From contig CAIRSV010000330.1 in NCBI GenBank assembly GCA_903881265.1, positions 1 through 9,456 on the forward strand: DNA of 9,456 nt, in the 5' to 3' direction. The notes below the pieces were generated by a model. The model saw only the letters and a list, made by a program, of their open reading frames with translations, was not told the DNA's origin and made no database searches. The first letter of the stretch is position 1. Each line of letters starts with the position of its first letter. A program made the translations under genes and the position numbers. This document shows positions 1 through 6,600 of the stretch, in pieces. The stretch is from an uncultured Bacteroidota bacterium (GTDB lineage Bacteria; Bacteroidota; Bacteroidia; Chitinophagales; Chitinophagaceae).

Positions 1-305
1 CCATGGCGGGTTATTTTAAAGCTGTCTTAAAACTAATAATGGCATTTTATTTGGCTCAGTATTTAGAGTTAATTCCGATGGCTTGTATTGGCGGTATATT
101 GGTTTGGGTAGCGAGCAATATGATAAAACCATCTGAAATTAAAGAAATCAAACATGCAGGAAAATTTGAATTTTCGATGATGGCTTATACTGCTATAATG
201 GTGCCACTGACGGACTTTTTGACCGGCGTACTTTCTGCGCTAGTTATTTATTTTGTGGTGAAATATGCTTTCAAAAAAATGAAAAAAAAGAAAATAAGCC
301 ACTAA
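1..305 (+). CDS. SulP-family inorganic anion transporter, C-terminal fragment (cut by window edge)
   Basis: This is the last 100 or so residues of an inner-membrane SulP (sulfate permease/SLC26-type) transporter; the N-terminal three quarters lie left of the window. The frame is open to base 1, so the first ATG at base 3 is taken as an internal Met, because SulP proteins usually exceed 450 residues. Visible are hydrophobic segments around residues 5-18 and 25-40, with the family-like stretch IPMACIGGILVW followed by MIKPSEIKEI. A further hydrophobic stretch at about 58-90 contains the LTD-x-LTG element typical of the end of the SulP membrane domain. The protein ends in a Lys-rich cytoplasmic tail (KKMKKKKISH) right after the membrane domain, so no STAS domain is present. 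The transported anion (sulfate, bicarbonate or other) cannot be told from this part. Family assignment is by recognised motifs and is fairly firm; substrate is unknown. Confidence 0.8.
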   Translation, partial: MAGYFKAVLKLIMAFYLAQYLELIPMACIGGILVWVASNMIKPSEIKEIKHAGKFEFSMMAYTAIMVPLTDFLTGVLSALVIYFVVKYAFKKMKKKKISH

Positions 306-583
306 CATCGTATTGCCAGTTTACAAAACGACACCATTTGCAAAAAACTGAGACAAAAAATAGAAATAAATTTTAGACTTTACGACTTGCCCAATATATG
401 AAGAAGAACTAAAGCTACAGAGATAAGTTTCTATCATTACTTGGAGCACCTACAAGAAGAGCCAAGGAAAATGCACCCAAAAAACTGGCTAACTAAATTA
501 GCCGGAATGACGACAAATAAAAATTGATTCGCCATTGTTGGTGTTATTCAACACGAATTCATTTTTAAATCAACAGACTAAGC
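306..583. other. Convergent intergenic region between the SulP gene and the T9SS cargo gene
   Basis: This 278-base gap separates two convergent genes. It holds a good intrinsic terminator for the minus strand (annotated separately) and a weaker 5-bp hairpin, GTGTT-attc-AACAC at 541-554, followed by a short T run that could help end plus-strand transcription. The reading frame of the SulP gene stays open after its stop except for a TGA at 399-401 and finally a TGA at 525-527. The 41-codon stretch 402-524 has a protein-like composition but has no credible start apart from internal Mets. I could not assign it to any family; it may be chance or gene decay. Confidence 0.4.
479..505 (-). terminator. 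Rho-independent terminator of the lipoprotein/T9SS-cargo operon
   Basis: Read on the minus strand, a perfect 6-bp stem (GGCTAA / TTAGCC, plus strand 487-492 and 498-503) encloses a 5-base loop. It can be extended by an outer C-G pair across one mismatch. It is followed at once by AG and six U residues (the A run 479-484 on the plus strand). It lies about 80 bases past the stop of the minus-strand cargo gene, the right place to end that operon. On the plus strand the hairpin has no following T run, so it is not expected to end the SulP transcript. Confidence 0.65.
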
Positions 584-3500
584 TTACTCCTTCACAAATT
601 TAGTCATAGATGTTGTGCGCCCTTGTATCTCTAGAAAATATACGCCTGAAGGCAATGCCGATGTATTGAGAGATTGCGTTAGTGCATTATTCGTGCGCTT
701 CTCTTTCAATACCACATTGCCAAGCGCATCCAGTACTGTGATATGAAGATCGGAAGACGATAACAACTCGATAAATTGTATATTCAATTGATTACGCACA
801 GGGTTAGGCGATACAGTGAATGGCGCATTGTTTTGTTCAACTGAAGACATTGAAAGTGCCACGCCGTTGATGATAATATGATCAAAGATCGCATCATTGA
901 TCGTACTATCGATATGACTGCAATTAGCAAGACCAACATATACCGTATCATTCATAGGAATGGTGGCTGTGTTTAATACATTCCATGTGTTGCCATCGGT
1001 TGAAAAATACGAGGTGAACGATGAACCAACGCGTTCTACCTTTACCCATCCTGGTTCTTTCCCTGCTGTATCAACATTGGCACTATTGCCGCCTGTGGCA
1101 TCACGCCATTGATTGGCAAATCCATTACCTGGAGTGAGGGCACACATCGAATGTTTTGAATTAGTATTAAGAGACTCTCTAATCATCACACCGCCTTTAG
1201 CCCATCCGTAGATATTACCAATATGCTTTACGCGTGCACTGATGGTGACATCGCCCCGCAATTTCTTATACAGAAAATGAAACTGTTCATGTTGACCCCA
1301 AATATCAGCTCCACTTGCATAGATCGTATAACGCTGATTGACGGCATCATAACACACGCTTCCTGCCGCTCCAACCGAACCGATATCCATATGATTATCA
1401 AAGTCGTTATTCATGGTATTCGTAGGCGTATTAAAGAAGGCTTTATCGCTCCAAAGACTTGAATCGGCATTGCATTTTCCTCTCACTCGTACTTCATAAC
1501 TTGAACAACCGATATAGGAAGATATGAATGCAGTATTCGTAGCTGAGGTGAATTTAGTCCAAGGCAAGGTGCCTATTTCACGATATTGAATGTCATATTG
1601 ATTGGCACCCGTATTATTCCAATTGATGGTGACATTGCTCCCAGAAAAAGAAGTACCTGAAATAACTGGTGTCGGACAAGTATGTGAATTCTCAAGCTTG
1701 GTTTCCCATACACCTCTACCGAAATAAGACACATAGACCCGTGCATCGGCGCCTCCATCATTGAAATACATAATATCCTTAATAGATGCTATTGTTGGCA
1801 ACACACCTGAATAATTAACCCAATCGGACATAGAATTATTTCTGTAATACACACCTAATGCATTTCCTACATACAAGCCATTATTACCACTATACTCATC
1901 AAGATATATTTTTAGTTGATTCACAACCGGTAAGCTTCCTGAATAGTCAGTAAACACCATACCACCATCTGTTGATTCATATACCTTCTTATTAAGGATA
2001 ATAAAAATGTGGTTCGTATCAATCGCAGAAATCACCATGTCTGTATTCGTCGATGAAGTAGGCAAGGTGGTCATTGTAAATGTTGGTGTTGCATTGAGGG
2101 CATCGTGACTGATGTAAAATTTATTGTTGATGCTATACGCAAAAATAGTCGGATGAAGACGACAAACTGCCATTGCTCGGATGACAGAACTCGACGTCGC
2201 AATTTGAGTCCACACAGGTGCCGATTGAGATAAGTTTTTTGTTTGCCAAATTGAAACACCACTGATATAAGCCAAATTCTGATCATCAGGAGAAAACACG
2301 TGTTTTAAAATAGAAGAGTCTAATGTTGTTGGCACATTATACGCATCGCTACTACCTGATGGCAGGGCTCGTCTCTTTTTATAATTGAAATAATAAACCC
2401 ATTGTTGGGGCGAATAATCCATTTGCATTTTAGTGGTCCAGTCGCCTCCCCTATTCGTTTTCCATTGCGCATTAGTGTACAACAATTCACCATTATCCTG
2501 CGTACCCGTACTCATTAATTTAGAATACAATGGACTTGTGGCGGCTGTGTAATTTTCAGTAGCACCCAATCCATCGCTCTTAGGAGACCAAGTGGTACCG
2601 CTAGTGCTTGTTAACCATACACCACCGTCATTTGCCTGATATAAATTCGTACTATTACCAGGCTGAAAAAGATAATCGTGCATATCGGTATGCACAATTT
2701 TCGACCATGTCGTAAGTTTCTGCCACGTAATACCGGCATCATCGCTTCGCATAATATTATGCGACCCAAGAAACAATTGATTGGCATTTGTTGGATTCGC
2801 TTCAATGCAAAAATTATAATTCCCTTGTCCACCGCCTGTCGAATCATAACCCGTAAGACTCCAAGTTGGGTTGTGATATTGAACAGTGAAATTTAATCCA
2901 TCATCGGTACTGCGAAAAATTGTGCCTTGATCAAAGACTGTTCCTACATAAACTGTCGAGGGACTCATCGCACTTGTTGCAATGCGTGTTCCATTTGCCA
3001 ATAAACCATTGAAACCACTTGTGATTTCAGTCCAGGTATCCCCTCTATCAGTACTTCGAAAAAATTTATTGAATGACGATGCAAACACAACCTGACTTCC
3101 AGCACCTGCTTTCCATTTCATATCGGTAAATTGATTGCCTGCTAATTTGTTAGTCCAATTCAATCCACCGTCTATAGTTTTCCAAATACCATTCGACGTG
3201 GCTGCTAATAGCGTGAGATGATCTGTTGAATCCATTAATAATTCAAGTGCCATAAATGTACCGATGCCAGTATTCACCTGAGCCCAATTCAAACCGCCAT
3301 CGGTCGTTTTCCAGATACCGAGGTTGTTTGTATAATAATTTGGATCGCCGCTACCCAGATAGATGATATTGCTGTTGGTGTGATCGATACAAACCGATGC
3401 AATTTTCATTTTAGGTAATTTATCTGTTCCCATCGATGTCCACGAAGTACCGGCATTGGTGCTTTTCCATAAACCACCCGATGCACTGCACGCATACATG

Positions 3501-3676
3501 GTATTCGGATTATTCGGATCAAATTTCAATTGACAAACCCGACCGATACCATTGATCTGTCCAGAAATATTCGTCGGGAAATTGGAGGGCCCCGTAAATA
3601 CCCAATTTGATGTTTGAGCAGAAGTCAGAAAAATCCCTGTCACACATAGCAGGGTTAGTAAAAACAGATGTTTCAT
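584..3676 (-). CDS. Secreted BNR/Asp-box propeller protein with FN3, concanavalin-like and T9SS sorting domains
   Basis: A 1030-residue exported protein, probably displayed on or released from the cell surface through the type IX secretion system. The start is set at the Met of MKHLFLLTLL because it opens a clear Sec signal peptide (about 1-20, cut A|Q). An in-frame ATG 48 bases upstream would add 16 residues before the signal and overlap the previous gene. Residues about 22-655 contain repeated Asp-box motifs (S-x-D-x-G-x-x-W type) near 71, 123, 166, 207, 255, 310 and 567, as in VPS10/sortilin-like and plant photosynthesis-factor-like propellers. An FN3-like domain follows (about 666-751), then a concanavalin/DUF1349-like domain (about 757-936, with GGVMIRES). 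A type A sorting domain spans about 952-1030, beginning SPNPV and ending LPSGVYFLEI...KFVKE. I see no sialidase FRIP motif, so an enzymatic label is not supported; ligand or cell-surface binding is the inference. It is last in a three-gene operon, 17 bases after the previous stop. Confidence 0.88.
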   Translation of the reverse strand: MKHLFLLTLLCVTGIFLTSAQTSNWVFTGPSNFPTNISGQINGIGRVCQLKFDPNNPNTMYACSASGGLWKSTNAGTSWTSMGTDKLPKMKIASVCIDHTNSNIIYLGSGDPNYYTNNLGIWKTTDGGLNWAQVNTGIGTFMALELLMDSTDHLTLLAATSNGIWKTIDGGLNWTNKLAGNQFTDMKWKAGAGSQVVFASSFNKFFRSTDRGDTWTEITSGFNGLLANGTRIATSAMSPSTVYVGTVFDQGTIFRSTDDGLNFTVQYHNPTWSLTGYDSTGGGQGNYNFCIEANPTNANQLFLGSHNIMRSDDAGITWQKLTTWSKIVHTDMHDYLFQPGNSTNLYQANDGGVWLTSTSGTTWSPKSDGLGATENYTAATSPLYSKLMSTGTQDNGELLYTNAQWKTNRGGDWTTKMQMDYSPQQWVYYFNYKKRRALPSGSSDAYNVPTTLDSSILKHVFSPDDQNLAYISGVSIWQTKNLSQSAPVWTQIATSSSVIRAMAVCRLHPTIFAYSINNKFYISHDALNATPTFTMTTLPTSSTNTDMVISAIDTNHIFIILNKKVYESTDGGMVFTDYSGSLPVVNQLKIYLDEYSGNNGLYVGNALGVYYRNNSMSDWVNYSGVLPTIASIKDIMYFNDGGADARVYVSYFGRGVWETKLENSHTCPTPVISGTSFSGSNVTINWNNTGANQYDIQYREIGTLPWTKFTSATNTAFISSYIGCSSYEVRVRGKCNADSSLWSDKAFFNTPTNTMNNDFDNHMDIGSVGAAGSVCYDAVNQRYTIYASGADIWGQHEQFHFLYKKLRGDVTISARVKHIGNIYGWAKGGVMIRESLNTNSKHSMCALTPGNGFANQWRDATGGNSANVDTAGKEPGWVKVERVGSSFTSYFSTDGNTWNVLNTATIPMNDTVYVGLANCSHIDSTINDAIFDHIIINGVALSMSSVEQNNAPFTVSPNPVRNQLNIQFIELLSSSDLHITVLDALGNVVLKEKRTNNALTQSLNTSALPSGVYFLEIQGRTTSMTKFVKE

Positions 3677-3693
3677 GATCATCATTGGTTTGA

Positions 3694-4104
3694 TTATTTT
3701 CGGCCTTCGTGTTGTTGTTTCCAAAAATCGAGCTGTTCCTGCTTCGACATCAATCGTCCGTCATCCTTCACAAAAGGAAGCACATCTTGTTGCCAATAGA
3801 TAAATTTCTTGTACTCGAAGGCGTATTTTGTCGCGTCTACCGTGAGCGACATCTTGCTTGAAATAAAATTATTGCTTTCTTTTTCGGAATCAGTGGCTGA
3901 AAAAAGTTCGTTCTCTTCGGTGGGTGTCTCTTTATTTTCCCAAAATAACGTAAACGCGTGAACAGCCTCATAATAATTGGCAGATTCATTACTCATCATT
4001 GAAATCCATGCGGGATGGGTTCTGTAATATGCATCCTGATTCTGTTGTGCGTATAACTGTTGCATTGCGATGACTGCAAGCAAGCACAAGACTATTTTTT
4101 TCAT
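3694..4104 (-). CDS. Small exported protein, uncharacterised, upstream of the T9SS cargo
   Basis: A 136-residue protein with a Sec signal peptide (MKKIVLCLLAVIAMQQLYA, cut A19|Q20). The start is placed at MKKI rather than at an ATG 33 bases upstream, which would put hydrophilic residues before the signal and overlap the preceding gene. The mature part is rich in aromatic and acidic residues: YYRTHPAW near 26, NYYEAVHAFTLFW near 43, an acidic low-complexity stretch at about 56-78, AFEYKKFIYW near 95 and LPFVKDDGRLM near 109. I associate such NYYE...W and EYKKFxYW segments with the N-terminal parts of other Bacteroidota surface proteins that carry BNR repeats, but this is recollection, not a search. 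It sits 17 bases after the lipoprotein gene and 17 bases before the cargo gene, so co-transcription is very likely. A role as partner or export helper of the cargo is inference only. Confidence 0.75.
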   Translation of the reverse strand: MKKIVLCLLAVIAMQQLYAQQNQDAYYRTHPAWISMMSNESANYYEAVHAFTLFWENKETPTEENELFSATDSEKESNNFISSKMSLTVDATKYAFEYKKFIYWQQDVLPFVKDDGRLMSKQEQLDFWKQQHEGRK

Positions 4105-4121
4105 ACAATAAAATTTCGGGA

Positions 4122-4364
4122 CTAATAAATTCGGCACTTCTCTTCTAGCGTGATGCCGTCTTTTGTAAACGTTGTGGAATTCGCTTCACAGTTCTTGATA
4201 GCGTCTTTCTTCTTATCCTTGATTTTAAATTCAACGATGGATGAATCAGGAAGACCAGGAGGATTACCTGTGTACTTGATAGCGCATTGACAAACATACT
4301 CTTGCGTACAAGAACTTGCCAACAAAATGACAGACAGTATAATTACAGGTAAAATCTTCTTCAT
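4122..4364 (-). CDS. Small cysteine-rich lipoprotein
   Basis: An 80-residue predicted lipoprotein and first gene of the minus-strand operon. The start at MKKILPVIIL gives a standard lipoprotein signal ending LLASSC, with Cys19 as the lipidated residue; an ATG 48 bases upstream would add 16 residues ahead of the signal and would remove the promoter region. The mature domain has four more cysteines (C25, C27, C59, C77), which could form two disulfides in the periplasm or outside the cell. It also has a Lys-rich middle (KIKDKKKDAIKNCE). The layout, with an early C-x-C and then K-rich NCEANS and a late Cys, resembles small lipoproteins common in Bacteroidota genomes, none with a function known to me. 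A TAnnTTTG box lies 18 bases before the start. Function unknown; gene reality well supported by signal and operon spacing. Confidence 0.75.
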   Translation of the reverse strand: MKKILPVIILSVILLASSCTQEYVCQCAIKYTGNPPGLPDSSIVEFKIKDKKKDAIKNCEANSTTFTKDGITLEEKCRIY

Positions 4365-4382
4365 TGAAATAGAATATTCTGC

Positions 4383-4399
4383 CAAATGTAACAAAACTA
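4383..4399 (-). promoter_or_regulatory. Tandem TAnnTTTG -7 boxes upstream of the minus-strand operon
   Basis: Read on the minus strand this short region has two exact matches to the Bacteroidota -7 consensus TAnnTTTG: TAGTTTTG (plus 4392-4399) and TACATTTG (plus 4383-4390). The nearer box ends 18 bases before the lipoprotein ATG. No convincing TTG -33 element is seen at the usual spacing for either box, so the assignment rests on the -7 match and position. The plus strand of the same region has only a 7/8 match (TAATTTTT, 4398-4405) that could serve the divergent DUF58 gene. Confidence 0.45.
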
Positions 4400-4418
4400 A
4401 TTTTTTTACCATAGTTAT

Positions 4419-5351
4419 ATGAGATATTTTTACGAATTATTTTTAAGCCCTATGGTATTAGACAAGCAAATGGAGAATATAGAGTTTCTAGCACATCAGG
4501 TGGTGGAAGGCTTTATTATCGGACTGCACAAAAGTCCTTTTCATGGATTCTCAGTAGAATTTGCTGAACACCGATTATACAATGTCGGCGATAACCTGAA
4601 ACATATCGATTGGAAAGTCTATGGGCGAGTCGATAAATTGTTTATCAAAAAGTACGAAGAAGAGACGAATCTCCGATGTCAAATTGTGATTGACTCCTCT
4701 TCATCGATGTTATTTCCATCAGATACTGATAAGCCAAATAAGCTACAGTTTTCTTGTTTGGCAGCCGCCTCATTAATTACCATTCTAAAAAAGCAACTCG
4801 ATGCGGTGGGTTTATCGCTCTTTGATTCGTCGCTTACCTTGCATACAGGTTGTAAATCCAATACGGTTCATACCAAGATGCTGATGACAGCACTTGAGAA
4901 ACAACTGAACTATCTAGGAGAAAATCAGTCGACCAATGCAGCGAATGTGCTTCATCAAATTGCAGAAACACTGCATAAGCGATCGCTCGTTATCATCTTC
5001 AGCGATATGCTCGATAAGGTTTCTGATGCGAACGAATTGTTTGATGCCCTACAACATCTAAAATACAACAAGCACGAAGTGGTTTTATTTCATGTGCAAG
5101 ACGGCAAGTATGAGGTCGATTTTGAATTTGAAAACAGACCCTACGAATTCATTGATATGGAAAGTGGCGAGAAACTCAGAATGAATTCGACACAGCTCAA
5201 ACAAGAATATATTGAGCGTATGAAAGAATACCGCGCTGCACTCGCGTTGAAATGCGGACAATTTGGAATTGATATTGTGGATGCCAATACCAATGAAGGC
5301 TTCGATAAAATTTTACATGCCTATCTGATCAAGAGGAATAAAATGGTGTAA
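4419..5351 (+). CDS. DUF58 / von Willebrand factor A-like domain protein
   Basis: A cytoplasmic 310-residue DUF58 protein; members usually act with MoxR-type AAA+ ATPases as assembly or metal-insertion chaperone systems. The family signature is clear: GLHKSPFHGFSVEFAEHRLY (35-54), then GDNLKHIDWKVYGR (57-70) and KKYEEETN (77-84). The VWA-like core carries the D-x-S-x-S metal-binding (MIDAS) motif at D92-S94-S96, and a further acidic position in SDML near 195. No membrane segment is visible, so this is the soluble, short form. The first ATG gives 310 residues, but relatives as I recall them begin at about MVLDKQMENIEFLA, so starts at 4452 (Met12) or 4470 (Met18) are equally possible. It faces away from the lipoprotein operon. 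The usual MoxR and BatA-like partners are not next to it here. The family call is firm; the client is unknown. Confidence 0.9.
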   Translation: MRYFYELFLSPMVLDKQMENIEFLAHQVVEGFIIGLHKSPFHGFSVEFAEHRLYNVGDNLKHIDWKVYGRVDKLFIKKYEEETNLRCQIVIDSSSSMLFPSDTDKPNKLQFSCLAAASLITILKKQLDAVGLSLFDSSLTLHTGCKSNTVHTKMLMTALEKQLNYLGENQSTNAANVLHQIAETLHKRSLVIIFSDMLDKVSDANELFDALQHLKYNKHEVVLFHVQDGKYEVDFEFENRPYEFIDMESGEKLRMNSTQLKQEYIERMKEYRAALALKCGQFGIDIVDANTNEGFDKILHAYLIKRNKMV

Positions 5352-5451
5352 TATTGTTTCGTGTCAATTAAATAAATGAACTTCCCCGATTAACAAAAAA
5401 ATATACGACTTTTACCCTTATTGAACTTTTATCAATACGTCAATTTACGAG

Positions 5452-6546
5452 ATGAAAAAAATAACGGCCCTGCTGCTTCTTATAATTCCTTCACTAGTTG
5501 GTTGGTCTCAGCCTTTTTCGGCATTCACCAATATCCGTCAGGAATTTTATGTGTTCGATAACGGAGCTGTCAACAGGATCGAATCAATGGCACCTATCAA
5601 TTATAAGGTTGGACGAAATGCAGTAGCCTATCTTGATAATGCGCGCAATTTTAAAATTTATCGTGATGGTACTATTACGCCCATCACAGATTTGTTTACC
5701 ACGCAGTTTGAGGTCTCCGATAATCTTATCCTTTATCGAAGTGCTAAAATGATTTCGGTGGTTGACGGAACAGATGTCGTGTTGCTTTCAAGATTATGCG
5801 ACCGATATGCTTTGGGCGACAGCGTTGTGCTTTTCTATGATATCAACAATTCTTCGTTCGATGGTTATTACAATGGCAAGATTACCCAACTTGAAAGTTT
5901 TCTTTCACTGAACAACACAGACTTTACCTTCGACAGCACCGTTAAAGTATCGGATAATATTGGCGCATACATTAATTACAATGATCAGTTTAAAGTGTTT
6001 TACAACAACGAAGTAGAAACACTGGAAAATCAAGCTGTGACTAGTTTTAAAGTTGGTCGAAACACTGTCGCCTATGTGGATATCAATAATCAATTTAAAA
6101 TATTTCACAAAGGACACACCTATACCGTTGACCCTTTTGCTCCCAACTCATATATGGTAGGCGACGATGTGGTGGCGTTTCATAGCAACGATGGGAATTT
6201 TAAAATCTTTTACAATGGCAACCTGTATACAATTGGGTATTATAACCCTTCGTATAAAGTGACTGACCGAGTGGTGGCCTTTGCTGATCCAAACGGCTAC
6301 TTCAAAGCATTTTATGAAGGCGAGCAGTTTATGCTTGACAATTATTATCCTACTAAAATTACGGCTGGCTATAATTCAATTGCGTATGTCAATCAATCCA
6401 ACATCCTACGTTTTTTCTCTAAAGGAAAAATCTATGATGTCACGTCCATGACACTGGAGGATATGCGGCTTGATTATGATGTATTGCAATATAAAGTCGG
6501 GTTCAACAGCTTCAAACTATTCTATAACGGAGAGTATTATAATTAA
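5452..6546 (+). CDS. Secreted tandem-repeat beta protein of unknown function
   Basis: A 364-residue protein with a Sec signal peptide (MKKITALLLL to WSQ, cut about residue 19-20). The rest is almost entirely a degenerate repeat of 34-35 residues. The pattern is an aromatic plus K-V-G/S-x-N/D-x-V-A-Y/F-x-D strand, then N-x-F-K-I/V-F-Y-x-G, then a short variable strand and a Pro/Asn/Ser turn. Good copies begin near 51, 164, 199, 234, 268 and 302; poorer ones near 86 and 119; the last, near 338, ends at the C-terminus. The N-terminus (24-50) looks like the second half of a repeat, which could close a circular propeller with the C-terminal half repeat. There is no T9SS sorting domain and no lipobox, so periplasmic or Sec-exported localisation is inferred. 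I do not recognise the family. It lies 100 bases after the DUF58 gene and 54 bases before the amidotransferase-like gene, on the same strand. Confidence 0.8.
   Translation: MKKITALLLLIIPSLVGWSQPFSAFTNIRQEFYVFDNGAVNRIESMAPINYKVGRNAVAYLDNARNFKIYRDGTITPITDLFTTQFEVSDNLILYRSAKMISVVDGTDVVLLSRLCDRYALGDSVVLFYDINNSSFDGYYNGKITQLESFLSLNNTDFTFDSTVKVSDNIGAYINYNDQFKVFYNNEVETLENQAVTSFKVGRNTVAYVDINNQFKIFHKGHTYTVDPFAPNSYMVGDDVVAFHSNDGNFKIFYNGNLYTIGYYNPSYKVTDRVVAFADPNGYFKAFYEGEQFMLDNYYPTKITAGYNSIAYVNQSNILRFFSKGKIYDVTSMTLEDMRLDYDVLQYKVGFNSFKLFYNGEYYN
5602..6543 (+). repeat. Protein-level tandem repeat array (about nine 34-35-residue units)
   Basis: Units begin at residues 51, 86, 119, 164, 199, 234, 268, 302 and 338 of the encoded protein, with lengths 35, 33, 45, 35, 35, 34, 34, 36 and 27. 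The FK-x-F/Y core falls at bases 5650, 5989, 6094, 6199, 6301 and 6511; the middle copies are 105, 105 and 102 bases apart. The DNA copies have diverged in codon use, so this is an old duplication kept by protein structure rather than a fresh DNA repeat. Confidence 0.75.
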
Positions 6547-6574
6547 CTTAACACACAAGCTTCCTCAAGCACGC

Positions 6575-6582
6575 TATTTTTG
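6575..6582 (+). promoter_or_regulatory. TAnnTTTG -7 box before the amidotransferase-like gene
   Basis: TATTTTTG matches the Bacteroidota -7 consensus exactly and ends 18 bases before the ATG at 6601, the same distance as the box before the minus-strand lipoprotein gene. No TTG is present at the expected -33 position, and the implied leader would be short. It may allow the gene to be transcribed separately from the repeat-protein gene upstream. Confidence 0.35.
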
Positions 6583-6600
6583 AGCGCTGAGAAATAACAC

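Noticed and set aside
584..3676. Sialidase (neuraminidase) because of Asp-box repeats
   Set aside because: Asp-boxes alone are structural. No FRIP motif or catalytic Arg triad is recognisable, and the layout fits VPS10/BNR binding propellers better.
3677..3724. Upstream ATG giving the T9SS cargo 16 more residues
   Set aside because: The added residues precede a perfect Sec signal peptide and overlap the previous gene by 31 bases; the Met at 3676 is the sensible start.
3676..4104. The 136-residue protein and the cargo as one gene split by a frameshift
   Set aside because: Each has its own complete signal peptide and there is a clean stop and 17-base spacer, so they are two genes.
4365..4385. 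Sigma-54 promoter (TTGGCA seen on the minus strand before the lipoprotein)
   Set aside because: The -24 half matches but the -12 position lacks the required GC (reads TCTA).
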